A DNA stretch of 64,000 nt. It comes from Syntrophorhabdaceae bacterium (lineage in GTDB: Bacteria > Desulfobacterota > Syntrophorhabdia > Syntrophorhabdales > Syntrophorhabdaceae). The stretch lies in the NCBI GenBank assembly GCA_035541755.1, contig DATKMQ010000174.1, positions 1 to 64,000 of the forward strand, given 5' to 3'. The first letter of the stretch is position 1, and every line of letters starts with the position of its first letter. Made by a program: the position numbers and the translations under genes. Of the stretch, positions 43,966 through 52,376 are shown one piece after another. The notes below the pieces were generated by a model. The model saw nothing but the letters and a program-made list of their open reading frames with translations, had not been told where the DNA came from and did no database searches.

Positions 43966-44739
43966 CTATGCCATTAATCGGATGATGTTTAAGAAGTCTC
44001 TGTCCGTGCCTCGGAAAAGTCCCGCTATGACCGGGGCCATGATGCTCAGCGAAAAAGTGAGCAGGACAACTACGATGAGTATCTTGATAGGGACCCCCTC
44101 GATGAACACGTTCACCTGGGGAATCATCCTCGCAAGCATGCCGAAGGCCAATTCAACGAGAAAGAGAGCGACAATAATAGGAGCACCGATCTTAAAGCCA
44201 AGCGAAAAGACCCTCGCCGTGGCGCCGATAATATAGTTGAGGAGAGGCTCCTTCAGGGTAGCGCCTCCGAGGGGTAGCACTTTGAGACTCGTGGAAAGCG
44301 CCTGAAGAAGAATATAATGTGCATCGATCGCGAAGAAGATCATGATGGCGAGAAGATTCTTGATCTGCTCCAGCACGGAGACCTGTGTCATGGTAAAGGG
44401 GTCCATGAACCGCGCAAAAGCAAAGCCCGTTTGCAGGGCGATAATATCACCGGCAAGAGACACGGATACGAAGATGATTCTCACGATGAAACTGATCGTT
44501 ATGCCGATGAAGACCTCTCTTCCAGCCATAAGAAGAAACGAATACGGATTCCTTAAGACATCGACAGGGACGCCAGGGCTCACCGAGCCGGAGAGCAAAA
44601 AGGCGACCGCCAGCGCAAATCCTGCCTTGAAGATGACTGACACATACTGAGACGAAAGAAGCGGCACAAGCCAGAGCACGGATAGTACCCTGAAGAACAC
44701 GAGTATGAATTTTTGCGCTTCTATTCCGATCTCTGTCAT
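43966..44739 (-). CDS. fliR: Export gate protein FliR
   Basis: A 257-residue membrane protein of the export gate with about six hydrophobic segments (FILVFFRVLSVLWLVPLLSS, VFIGITISFIVRIIFVSVSL, VALFLVELAFGMLARMIPQV). The ATG at 44739 is preferred: it follows the fliQ stop by two bases and MTEIGIEAQKFIL fits the family N-terminus; a longer frame would overlap fliQ by 90 bases. The ribosome site is weak, so coupling to fliQ is likely. Confidence 0.94.
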   Translation of the reverse strand: MTEIGIEAQKFILVFFRVLSVLWLVPLLSSQYVSVIFKAGFALAVAFLLSGSVSPGVPVDVLRNPYSFLLMAGREVFIGITISFIVRIIFVSVSLAGDIIALQTGFAFARFMDPFTMTQVSVLEQIKNLLAIMIFFAIDAHYILLQALSTSLKVLPLGGATLKEPLLNYIIGATARVFSLGFKIGAPIIVALFLVELAFGMLARMIPQVNVFIEGVPIKILIVVVLLTFSLSIMAPVIAGLFRGTDRDFLNIIRLMA

Positions 44740-44741
44740 AT

Positions 44742-45011
44742 CTATTTCACGTATGTTGGTATGTTGGTCAGGAGATTCGCAGTATACGAGATTGCAAAGT
44801 TCATCATCCAGGGGAAAAGGACCATAAGGCACAGGGTGATGACGAGAATCTTCGGCACGAATACGAGCGTCATCTCATGGATCTGGGTCGCCGCCTGAAA
44901 GATGCTGACAAGCATGCCCACCACGATGGAGGCGATGAGCATGGGCGCCATGAGGATCAAAGTCGATTTCAGCAATTCCCGAAATAGTTGCACAACGAGG
45001 TCCTGACTCAT
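44742..45011 (-). CDS. fliQ: Export gate protein FliQ
   Basis: An 89-residue two-helix membrane protein, MSQDLVVQLFRELLKSTLIL at the N-terminus with MLIASIVVGMLVSIFQAATQ and a second helix KILVITLCLMVLFPWMMNFA. Length and the place between fliP and fliR are diagnostic. Confidence 0.95.
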   Translation of the reverse strand: MSQDLVVQLFRELLKSTLILMAPMLIASIVVGMLVSIFQAATQIHEMTLVFVPKILVITLCLMVLFPWMMNFAISYTANLLTNIPTYVK

Positions 45012-45024
45012 AGAGAAACACTCC

Positions 45025-45786
45025 TTAATAGAATCCTTTTATGATGGAACCTACGAGAAGGTTCCACCCGTCCACGAGCACAAAAAGCATGAGTTTAAAA
45101 GGTAAGGATATGAAGATAGGAGGCAGCATCATCATACCGGCCGACAGAAGTACGCTGGCGACAACCATGTCGATCATGAGAAAGGGTATGTAGAGCAGAA
45201 AACCTATCTGAAAGGCCCGTTTCAGCTCGCTTATGGCGAAGGCAGGCACCACCACACGAATCGGTATTTCCTCCGGCGTGGCTGGCCTCTTCAGGGACGC
45301 GATATTCATAAACAGGGCCAAATCCTTCTCTTTGGTATACTTGAGCATGAAGCTGTTCATCTCTTTAGAGCCTCTATCCAGGAATTCTTCGAAGCCGATC
45401 TTATTCTCCATATACGGCGTGAGGGCGTTGACATGTATCTTTTCGTAGGTAGGGGCCATGATGAAGATCGTGAGAAAAAGAGAGAGACCGATAATAATCT
45501 GGTTTGGCGGTAGCTGCGGTATGCCCATGGCCTGTCGCAAAAAAGAGAGCACAATGACAATCCGGGTAAAGGCACTCATGAGCAGGAGTATGGCAGGCGC
45601 GAAGGCGAGGACCGTCAGAACGAGCACGATGTTCATGAGGCTCCTGCCTGATTCCCCACCCGCAAAAGACAATATGAAGTTGCCGCCCTGGGTTTGCGGC
45701 TTTTCTTTAAGAGCCGCCTTGGCGTTGAGCGCCGAGGGTACGATAAGTAGGGAAAGCGCAATAAGACCTATAAGCACGTATTTCAT
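45025..45786 (-). CDS. fliP: Export gate protein FliP
   Basis: A 253-residue gate protein with an N-terminal signal-like segment (MKYVLIGLIALSLLIVPSAL). Core motifs RIVIVLSFLRQAMGIPQLPP, NQIIIGLSLFLTIFIMAPTY and FQIGFLLYIPFLMIDMVVAS are those of FliP. Five copies form the export channel together with FliQ and FliR. It overlaps fliO by four bases. Confidence 0.97.
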   Translation of the reverse strand: MKYVLIGLIALSLLIVPSALNAKAALKEKPQTQGGNFILSFAGGESGRSLMNIVLVLTVLAFAPAILLLMSAFTRIVIVLSFLRQAMGIPQLPPNQIIIGLSLFLTIFIMAPTYEKIHVNALTPYMENKIGFEEFLDRGSKEMNSFMLKYTKEKDLALFMNIASLKRPATPEEIPIRVVVPAFAISELKRAFQIGFLLYIPFLMIDMVVASVLLSAGMMMLPPIFISLPFKLMLFVLVDGWNLLVGSIIKGFY

Positions 45787-46061
45787 TCTGTTTTGTCCTC
45801 ATTCTTCCACTTGGCAAGAAGCGTTATCTCCTTGTCTCCCCCGCCGATGACCAGAACATAATCCTTCACTTCCACGACAGAGATGAATTTTTTGTATCCC
45901 AGATACAGGGAACCGGCCTTTTTCAAACCATAGCCCTGGTTCTGAGAAGTAAGCGCAGGAAATTTGAACTTTCCTGAGTATCGGACAAGGAGTATGACGC
46001 CAGCCCCTAAACCGAGCATAACGAGAACAACTTTAATGATTCCGGTATAGATATCGATCAT
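45783..46061 (-). CDS. fliO: FliO, FliP-complex assembly factor
   Basis: A 92-residue bitopic protein with one N-terminal membrane helix (VVLVMLGLGAGVILLVRY) and a small cytoplasmic domain (YLGYKKFISVVEVKDYVLVI, then GGGDKEITLLAKW). Size, topology and position between fliN and fliP identify FliO, whose sequence is poorly conserved. It helps assemble the FliP ring. Confidence 0.85.
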   Translation of the reverse strand: MIDIYTGIIKVVLVMLGLGAGVILLVRYSGKFKFPALTSQNQGYGLKKAGSLYLGYKKFISVVEVKDYVLVIGGGDKEITLLAKWKNEDKTE

Positions 46062-46369
46062 CCCAGTTCCTGTACCCTTTCCTTCGGTGTAAGAATCTCG
46101 ATGACCCTCACTCCAAGGCGTTCGTTGACGAGTACGATTTCACCTTTGCCGAGGAGCTTGTCGTTGACGAAAATATCCACGGATTCACCGGCAGCCCTGT
46201 TCAATTCTACGATGGATCCTTTTGAAAGAGACAGCAGCTCTCCGATAGTCAGTTTGGTCCTTCCGATTTCCACAGAGATTTCTACAGAGACATCCAGGAG
46301 GCTATCGATATTTACCTCAAACTTCTTTCCACCTGCTGCGCTCTGAGAGTCGGCTACGAATTCTTCCAT
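46058..46369 (-). CDS. fliN: C-ring switch protein FliN
   Basis: A 103-residue SpoA-domain protein of the motor switch complex. LLDVSVEISVEIGRTKLTIG, ELLSLSKGSIVELNRAAGES, VDIFVNDKLLGKGEIVLVNE and RLGVRVIEI are the FliN signature in order. It overlaps fliO by four bases and is ten bases after fliM. Confidence 0.96.
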   Translation of the reverse strand: MEEFVADSQSAAGGKKFEVNIDSLLDVSVEISVEIGRTKLTIGELLSLSKGSIVELNRAAGESVDIFVNDKLLGKGEIVLVNERLGVRVIEILTPKERVQELG

Positions 46370-46378
46370 TGTACCTCC

Positions 46379-47365
46379 CTACCTCACGGTATCTTCGATC
46401 TTTATCGCCTTGTTGCCCTTGTAAATACCCATTCTTCCCTTGAACTTCATTTTCTCAAAGATTGCGACATCGATCGGATCGTTGACAAATCGATCAACCA
46501 TAATAATGTTATCCTCGACGAGCTTCATAAATTCCTGGATGGGCATTCTCTTCTTTCCGAGCACCGCCCGTATCTCGATAGGTACCTCCATGGTTCTCTG
46601 TCTTAAGTTTGCAAACCATTTTTCTCGCATTTCCATGTCCTCGCGGGAAGGTGTGGAGATGAGGTAAGATTTTATTGTCTCCAGAACTCCGTAAGGCATA
46701 CAAACTTTCATCCAGCTTGTGATATCGCCGATCTCGATAGAAAACTCGCACAGGCTCACGTTTTCCTCGGGAGCCACCATGGTAATGTAGTTGGGGTTTA
46801 TCTCTGAACGGGAATATTTACAACGGATGCTGTAGACCGGGGCCCAGGCCTTTTCCATCTCCAGCGAGACGAGATCGATCAGTTTCTTTATCACGTTGAA
46901 CTCTATCTTGGTAAATTCCCTTCCCTCTATCTTGGGCGCGGAAATAGAAGCACTGCCGAAGATGGTTTCGAGCACGGAGAAGATCATTTTTGCGTCGAAG
47001 ATGATGATGAAGAAACCCTTAAGATTCTCTGTAACCACGATATTCATATTCGTCGGCAGGGGGAGTGTCTTTATGAACTCGGCATATTCCACATACTGGA
47101 TAGGTTTGACGTTGACCTCTATCTCCTTTTCCATGAAAAGCGAGAGCGCCGATCTGAACGATTTGGAAAAGCGATCATAGATGAACTCCAGGGCTGGTAG
47201 CTTTTCTTTCTTGCCCTTGGTATATCTTATGAAATCGACACTCTTTACTTCCTTTTTGACTTCTGCGGGCGCAGCGGCTTGCTCAGGCGCCTCTGTTTCT
47301 ATGACGCCATCGGAAATCCCCCCGAGGAGCGCATCGATTTCAGCCTGTGATAATACCTGATCCAT
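46379..47365 (-). CDS. fliM: C-ring switch protein FliM
   Basis: The switch protein that receives CheY-P, 328 residues. LSQAEIDALLGGI at the N-terminus is the CheY docking motif. The middle domain (FIYDRFSKSFRSALSLFMEK, FFIIIFDAKMIFSVLETIFG) and C-terminal SpoA domain (VPIEIRAVLGKKRMPIQEFM) are complete. Between them is the usual Pro/Glu/Lys-rich linker. Confidence 0.96.
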   Translation of the reverse strand: MDQVLSQAEIDALLGGISDGVIETEAPEQAAAPAEVKKEVKSVDFIRYTKGKKEKLPALEFIYDRFSKSFRSALSLFMEKEIEVNVKPIQYVEYAEFIKTLPLPTNMNIVVTENLKGFFIIIFDAKMIFSVLETIFGSASISAPKIEGREFTKIEFNVIKKLIDLVSLEMEKAWAPVYSIRCKYSRSEINPNYITMVAPEENVSLCEFSIEIGDITSWMKVCMPYGVLETIKSYLISTPSREDMEMREKWFANLRQRTMEVPIEIRAVLGKKRMPIQEFMKLVEDNIIMVDRFVNDPIDVAIFEKMKFKGRMGIYKGNKAIKIEDTVR

Positions 47366-47375
47366 TACGATTGCC

Positions 47376-48062
47376 TCACTGTAGGATGATGTCGGTGATG
47401 TAAACGGCTTTCAAGTCTTCGCCATCTTTGAATAACGATTTCAGGCTTTTCAGAATCTCGCCCTTAGTGGCATTTCTCTGAGTCACGTCCATAAGGCCTT
47501 CAGGAGACTTTGTGCCGAGTATGGACAATATCTTGTCGCGGATCACCGGGATCATCTTTTTTGTCTCTTCCTGGACTTTGGGGTCTTTGACCTCTAATCC
47601 GAGGGTGACCTTGGCATACTTGGATTGATTGCCCGACATATTGAATACAAAAGGATCCAGGGACAAGATGGGGCCAAGGGCCTCTTTTTTCTTCTCCTGT
47701 TGTGACTCGCCCGCCTGCTCTGACGCCCCTGATTGCTGGTCAGATGAGCTCTGCTCTGTGGACGACGATTGCTCGTCGGTACGCTGTTCGTTCGCCGCCG
47801 GAGGCTTCTTACCAAAAAGGCCCTGCACCGTCTGTTTACCGGAAGATATGATCTTGTTTCCGAAGAAGTAATATCCCGCTCCGAGCCCCCCACAGATAAG
47901 AACGATGATTGCAGCGAGAAACAGCATGCCTTTCAATTTTCCCTTGTTCTTTTGTTTCTCCTGGGAATCATCAGGGCCTTCGTGCACCTCTTTTGACTTC
48001 TTAGGTTTCCTTGGTTCCTGAGTTTCCTTAGGTTCTTTTACTTCTCTTTCCTCTTCCACCAT
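47376..48062 (-). CDS. fliL: Basal-body associated protein FliL
   Basis: A 228-residue inner-membrane protein: a highly charged cytoplasmic N-terminus (residues 1-45, many Lys/Glu), a single membrane helix (MLFLAAIIVLICGGLGAGYY), a Ser/Gln/Glu-rich periplasmic linker, and the stomatin-like FliL domain (LGPILSLDPFVFNMSGNQSK, YAKVTLGLEVKDPK). The start at 48062 is set by GGAGGAC upstream and by the sigma-54 promoter at 48090-48105; the frame remains open upstream for about 100 codons but that stretch contains the promoter and is not FliL-like. It is the first gene of the fliL-cheA operon. Confidence 0.9.
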   Translation of the reverse strand: MVEEEREVKEPKETQEPRKPKKSKEVHEGPDDSQEKQKNKGKLKGMLFLAAIIVLICGGLGAGYYFFGNKIISSGKQTVQGLFGKKPPAANEQRTDEQSSSTEQSSSDQQSGASEQAGESQQEKKKEALGPILSLDPFVFNMSGNQSKYAKVTLGLEVKDPKVQEETKKMIPVIRDKILSILGTKSPEGLMDVTQRNATKGEILKSLKSLFKDGEDLKAVYITDIILQ

Positions 48063-48089
48063 ATTGGCCGTCCTCCGTAGGCATAACAA

Positions 48090-48105
48090 AGCAATAAGTA
48101 TGCCA
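48090..48105 (-). promoter_or_regulatory. Sigma-54 promoter of the fliL-cheA operon
   Basis: On the minus strand TGGCATACTTATTGCT: GG and GC are 10 bases apart as required, TGGCA and TTGCT match perfectly, with two mismatches in between. The predicted start near 48079 gives a 17-base leader containing the GGAGGA ribosome site. Confidence 0.78.
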
Positions 48106-48179
48106 TATAATAAGAGGCAATTATTCTGGCCAGTTAGCCTTCTTGCCAACACGGCGAACCACCTGCGTGTGCTATTTTC

Positions 48180-48193
48180 GTCATCAATTTGAC
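48180..48193. promoter_or_regulatory. FleQ-box-like palindrome upstream of fliL
   Basis: GTCA-TCAATT-TGAC, centred about 107 bp upstream of the predicted fliL start. Its half-sites and spacing equal those of the published Pseudomonas FleQ consensus GTCAATNAATTGAC. A second such box lies upstream of fleS (61141-61154). Confidence 0.6.
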
Positions 48194-48417
48194 AGAAAAA
48201 AGCAGACTCTCTCACTTGTGGCGTGTCCCGATATCCGTAGGCAATCCCATAATTCTTTACGAGATGCCGCCGGAAACAACAGAGGCGTGATCGAACATCG
48301 CAAACCACCGGAATGACCCTTGCACAAGAGGGGTCACTCAAGACATTGATGCTTGCGGATACCCTCTTGCGCACTTATGGGGTGGAGAAGTTTTTCAGGT
48401 GGTCTCCCTGCAAGCGG

Positions 48418-48447
48418 ATCACCCTTGCGGATCGCCGCAAGGGTGAT
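48418..48447 (-). terminator. 13-bp perfect hairpin downstream of flgE
   Basis: Arms ATCACCCTTGCGG and CCGCAAGGGTGAT with a four-base loop, 32 bases after the flgE stop. There is no U-run on either side, so it may be a factor-assisted terminator, a 3'-end protecting stem or a binding site. Confidence 0.55.
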
Positions 48448-48478
48448 TGATTATTGGGAGGGTGTTATGAAGGCTAAT

Positions 48479-50071
48479 TTATCGTTTCAAGTTCATCAGT
48501 TCCTGGAGCACTTCGTCAGTCGTGGTGATGACTTTTGAGTTTGCCTGGAATCCTCTTTCGGAGATGATCATTTTGACAAATTCCGTTGCCAGGTCCACGT
48601 TGGACTGTTCCAGGGAGTTGGGGCTGATCTTTCCCAAGCCTCCCTCACCGGGATTATTTGTATAGTGAACTCCGGACGCGAGGGTCTCCGAATAAAGGTT
48701 GCTGCCTTCCTTGTACAGCCCGTTGGGGTTATTGAAATTAGCGAGAGTCAACTGATAGAGCTTGAGGATTTGGCCATTTGAGTACGTCCCGGAGATGATC
48801 CCCTCAGAGCTTACTGATGTGCTCTGCAGCACGCCGGGAGGGTAGCCGTCCTGGGTCTGGAAGCTCGTCGTGGAAGAGATAGGGTATTGGGTGGTCGTGC
48901 CGCCACCGGTAGCCTGACCGAGAACAATTTCGATATTCTGATTCTGGGTCACTCCGCCGGAGAAGTTGAAGGGCACTCCCTGAGGGGTACCGCCAGACTG
49001 CAGATTGCCGTTGCTGTTAAAGGTCAGGGTGCCCCAGCCTTCCATGGTGTTTACACCCGGTTGGGCATCGGCCGCGTCAAGCTCAGCGATCCATTCCCAG
49101 ACACTCTGCCCTGTCGTCACATCCTCACTCGTTTTTCTGAAGTATATGTTTGCCGTATGGGCCTGCCCCATGGAGTCATACACGGTAACCGACGAAGAAT
49201 AGTTGGATGTTGTTGAAGGGTTTTTAGTGGCGCTTACATAGGCTGTTGAGAACCCTGTCAAGGGTAATGTCTGCGTGCCGCCCGCAGTATATGTTGCGCC
49301 TGTAGCGGTAGTTATATCAAGTCCAGATCCCTGCCAGTTTGTGTAGCTCGTTCCCGCAGCAACGGTCCCGGTGTAGGTTATGAGAGGGCCTGAGTTGGTG
49401 CCATCGGGATTAAGGGGCTGGACCGTCATGGTTAATGTATTGCCCACAAGACTGATATTGTGCGTTCCCACGCGGGGATATCCTCCGCTCGTGAGTGTGG
49501 CCGCACTGAGAGGGGAACCGGTGCCCGCGGTAAGTGTTCCGATATTACCCGCCCAGGTGGAATCCGACTGGAGGTTCACGTTCATATCTATCTGTTGGGT
49601 GGCCTTGGGCTGACTCGTGGCCTGCGAGATGATTATGTCCGTATCAACGCCGGCCGGGGCGTCGGTAGTCTGGTCCCATATCCTTCCCTGCAGTACGTTG
49701 CCGTTCGGGTCCGTGAGGTTGCCCGCGCTATCAAATCTGAATTCGCCTGCCCTTGTATAGTAGATGTTCTGTGACGCAGGAGATTTCACGATGAAGAAAC
49801 CCTTGCCGCCGATGGCGAGATCAGTGCCCTGGGTAGTCGTTTCCAGAGACCCCGCCGAGAAATTGGTGTCCACTGAGCTAAGCGCCGTTCCACGGCCCAC
49901 CTGACTCGTGCCTGATGCACCGTTTATGGACTGATAGAGCACATCTTCAAAACTCGCGGTGCTGGCTTTGTACCCTATGGTATTGACGTTGGCAATATTG
50001 TTACTCACAACGTTGATCGCGTTACTATTTGCCAATAATCCGCTGATCCCTGAGAAAAATGAACTTAACAT
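48479..50071 (-). CDS. flgE: Flagellar hook protein FlgE
   Basis: The hook subunit, 530 residues. The N-terminus MLSSFFSGISGLLANSNAIN with [20 protein letters not shown], the GGKGFFIVKSPASQNIYYTR core and the C-terminus LEQSNVDLATEFVKMIISER are canonical. The central ~300 residues are Ser/Thr/Gly-rich hook domains, longer than in E. coli. It follows flgD by 13 bases. Confidence 0.95.
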   Translation of the reverse strand: MLSSFFSGISGLLANSNAINVVSNNIANVNTIGYKASTASFEDVLYQSINGASGTSQVGRGTALSSVDTNFSAGSLETTTQGTDLAIGGKGFFIVKSPASQNIYYTRAGEFRFDSAGNLTDPNGNVLQGRIWDQTTDAPAGVDTDIIISQATSQPKATQQIDMNVNLQSDSTWAGNIGTLTAGTGSPLSAATLTSGGYPRVGTHNISLVGNTLTMTVQPLNPDGTNSGPLITYTGTVAAGTSYTNWQGSGLDITTATGATYTAGGTQTLPLTGFSTAYVSATKNPSTTSNYSSSVTVYDSMGQAHTANIYFRKTSEDVTTGQSVWEWIAELDAADAQPGVNTMEGWGTLTFNSNGNLQSGGTPQGVPFNFSGGVTQNQNIEIVLGQATGGGTTTQYPISSTTSFQTQDGYPPGVLQSTSVSSEGIISGTYSNGQILKLYQLTLANFNNPNGLYKEGSNLYSETLASGVHYTNNPGEGGLGKISPNSLEQSNVDLATEFVKMIISERGFQANSKVITTTDEVLQELMNLKR

Positions 50072-50084
50072 AACCTACCTCCGT

Positions 50085-50699
50085 CTAATTTTTTATCTCT
50101 GTCACCGAGCTCAATGGGTATTGATCGCCGTTGCTCGCGATGGCGATGAGCCCGCTGCTTCCGCTCTGTACGCTCTGCACCAGCCGGTACACACTGTTCG
50201 TACAACTCACGACCGAGCTACCCTTCAGCGCATAAGACGACAGGGTCACAGGGTTTGAGCCCGTGTACGTATACGTAAGGGCATCGCCCTTGTTGAACGT
50301 CTGTTGTGTGACGGTTCCGTCGCTTGCGGTCAGGTTCAGTACCACCTTATCGTAATCCGCCGCGGGCGTGATATTCACCTGGTCTCCCGTAGACAAAGTC
50401 GTGCTCGTCACCCCGATCTTTTTGCCGATCACACTGAGCCATTGATTAATGCTGCTCGCGCTATTCGAGCTTGCAATAGAGTCGAGGGTCGACGAGATGT
50501 TGGTCAACTGTTCCACCTGACTGATCTGGGCAAGCTGACTCAAGAACTGGTTCGTATCCGTGGGGTTTAACGGGTCCTGGTACTTGAGCTGGGTCATAAG
50601 AATATTGAGAAATGCCTCTTTGCTGATCATGTTGCTCGTCGAGCTTTTTGATGTGGTGCTTGTACTGTTCGCTGCTGAGCTTACCGGATCGGTAGACAT
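50085..50699 (-). CDS. flgD: Hook cap protein FlgD
   Basis: The hook scaffold cap, 204 residues. MISKEAFLNILMTQLKYQDPL followed by NPTDTNQFLSQLAQISQVEQ is the FlgD signature; the C-terminal half is a beta-rich Ig/tudor-like domain (GDQVNITPAADYDKVVLNLT). A Ser/Thr-rich segment precedes the signature. Confidence 0.94.
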   Translation of the reverse strand: MSTDPVSSAANSTSTTSKSSTSNMISKEAFLNILMTQLKYQDPLNPTDTNQFLSQLAQISQVEQLTNISSTLDSIASSNSASSINQWLSVIGKKIGVTSTTLSTGDQVNITPAADYDKVVLNLTASDGTVTQQTFNKGDALTYTYTGSNPVTLSSYALKGSSVVSCTNSVYRLVQSVQSGSSGLIAIASNGDQYPLSSVTEIKN

Positions 50700-50711
50700 A
50701 AATGCCCTCCT

Positions 50712-52175
50712 TTATGCCGCTGACTCTAAAAAGACATCGAAGTCCTGCTTCGCTTTCTCGTCGGCGCCCTTGTCCTTCTGCTGCCGATTTTGTTCCCGCT
50801 TCTGATAGCCTTCGTTGTTCACATCCACATAGATGTTAGCGTAGATATTCTTTCCTTCAAGCTGCTTTGTGATTTCTTCCTTTTGTGACTGGAGAAATGA
50901 GCCCATGCCTTGGCTCGTTGTCTTGACCTCAACGGTCACCCGCTGTCCCTGATCCTTTAAACCAACGAGCAATGTCTCTTTGTCGTCGACTTTAAGCCGT
51001 ACGACCATGTCCATGGAGCTATTCTTATTCGCATACTGCTCCACGATTTTTTCAATCTTGTCCGTCATGAGCGATGCAAACGGCGTTTTTTCCATTGTCT
51101 TGGAGTTCGCTTTATCGGTGTGCTGTGTCATCCTTGCATAGTCGTCGTTCTGCATCATGAGCTGACTCTGATCCTTACCGGTCGTATCAGCGGTCCCCTT
51201 ATCGGCGGTTTTTGAGATAGCATTCTCAGACTCACCACTATCGGTAATGAGCACTTTCTCGGCTTTGCCTGCCAGAGGAGAACTTCCAGCGGCTTCTTTG
51301 CCCGATGGGGCAGGGCTATTACTTTTCGCCTCATCGTCTTGTGTCGATGCTCGTCCGTACGAGACCACCTGAAACATATCTTGCTTACCATCAATCTTTT
51401 TGACTTCGATCTTTTGTAAAGACTTAACCGATGCGTCCGATAGCTGCACAACCTCGCTGTTTTCCTTGCCGGAGACAATCGGTATGTATGTCTTGCTATT
51501 CGGGGGTGCCTGTTTATCCGTGGCTTGATCCGCCTCGCCTGTATTGCCGCCCGTCTTTTCTGTGCTTCTCACAACCTGCACAGTGTTTTCGCCCTGGCTT
51601 GATGCTTCCGGGGCAGCCTTCTGATCCATCATAGATGCGAGGTAGCTCACCAGGGTGGCAAGGTTCATGATGGTCTCAGGCGTAAGAGACTCACCGTTCG
51701 CTTCATCGGTTCCGCTTTTTTGTTCGCTTTTGGACCCCTGTGACGCAGGAGTCGTTGCGCTCGTTGTTTCTGTCGTTAATTGCACACTCTCGCCATCGCC
51801 CAGAAGGTCGAAGATGTTCTTCAAGAAGCTCTCTAGATTGATTAATCGATTGGTATCAAGTCCGGCAGTCTGCGCATCATTCACATTCATACAACTTTGA
51901 AGGAGTGCAAAAAGACCCTGCGTATCCGATGAATCTTTGGCCGATTCCTTCTCACCCGCACCCTCAGTCGTCGTGTCGTTTGCTTCCTTTGATGTGGCAG
52001 TGCCGGCAAGGTCTTGAGCGGACGCGACGCCTACGCCCATCTTGCCGCTGAAAAGACTTAAGAAACTGAGCGTTCCAGCTCCATCCTGTCCGTTCGCCGC
52101 CTCCGACTGTGATGTCAATCCCTTTGCCAGGGTCGCACAATTCGCAAATAAAAGGTTTATGAGTAGATTGTCCAT
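50712..52175 (-). CDS. fliK: Hook-length control protein FliK
   Basis: The hook-length ruler, 487 residues. Most of it is low-complexity, rich in Ser, Thr, Ala, Lys, Gln and Glu, as expected of the secreted ruler; the C-terminal switch domain appears at ~390-470 (MDMVVRLKVDDKETLLVGLK, GQRVTVEVKTTSQGMGSFLQ). Assignment rests on the C-terminal domain and on the position before flgD-flgE. The ATG at 52175 is chosen over an upstream TTG because a sigma-54 promoter predicts transcription to begin three bases before it; no Shine-Dalgarno is visible. Confidence 0.85.
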   Translation of the reverse strand: MDNLLINLLFANCATLAKGLTSQSEAANGQDGAGTLSFLSLFSGKMGVGVASAQDLAGTATSKEANDTTTEGAGEKESAKDSSDTQGLFALLQSCMNVNDAQTAGLDTNRLINLESFLKNIFDLLGDGESVQLTTETTSATTPASQGSKSEQKSGTDEANGESLTPETIMNLATLVSYLASMMDQKAAPEASSQGENTVQVVRSTEKTGGNTGEADQATDKQAPPNSKTYIPIVSGKENSEVVQLSDASVKSLQKIEVKKIDGKQDMFQVVSYGRASTQDDEAKSNSPAPSGKEAAGSSPLAGKAEKVLITDSGESENAISKTADKGTADTTGKDQSQLMMQNDDYARMTQHTDKANSKTMEKTPFASLMTDKIEKIVEQYANKNSSMDMVVRLKVDDKETLLVGLKDQGQRVTVEVKTTSQGMGSFLQSQKEEITKQLEGKNIYANIYVDVNNEGYQKREQNRQQKDKGADEKAKQDFDVFLESAA

Positions 52176-52188
52176 GCCTGTCTGTATA

Positions 52189-52204
52189 AACAATTTGCGT
52201 GCCA
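52189..52204 (-). promoter_or_regulatory. Sigma-54 promoter of fliK-flgD-flgE
   Basis: On the minus strand TGGCACG-CAAA-TTGTT: the -24 element is perfect, and the -12 element has GT in place of GC. Spacing is correct. The predicted start near 52178 is three bases before the fliK ATG. Confidence 0.7.
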
Positions 52205-52270
52205 GAGAAGCTCATTCAATTATTTCAATAAGTTATGAAATCTGAGGTCCTTGTGGCGCCGCATGCTCGC

Positions 52271-52302
52271 GGAAATAATTTCCCTCATGGGAAACTTTTT
52301 CC
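52271..52302. promoter_or_regulatory. Tandem palindromic enhancer-like sites upstream of fliK
   Basis: GGAAATAATTTCC (52271-52283) and GGAAACTTTTTCC (52290-52302; extended to ATGGGAAA...TTTCCCAT). Both are perfect GGAAANNNTTTCC palindromes with centres 19 bp apart, about -99 and -118 from the predicted fliK start. The same pair is upstream of flgF, displaced by 10 bp, one helical turn. Confidence 0.68.
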
Positions 52303-52376
52303 CATCAGCCCTTAAGGAATATGAGCGTGTAGATGGAGGGATGTGGCCTTACGCGCGTGGAAGCCGGGCGGTCTCG

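Larger units (their letters stand above)
48063..48478. other. 416-base intergenic region between flgE and fliL
   Basis: No supportable gene. It contains the sigma-54 promoter of fliL (48090-48105), a GTCA-N6-TGAC box (48180-48193), an inverted repeat TGACCC...GGGTCA (48314-48336) and a long 13-bp hairpin after flgE (48418-48447). Confidence 0.75.

Noticed and set aside
48063-48374. A longer FliL with ~100 extra N-terminal residues
   Set aside because: The extra stretch covers the sigma-54 promoter and its leader, has unrelated composition, and a good ribosome site lies before the ATG at 48062.
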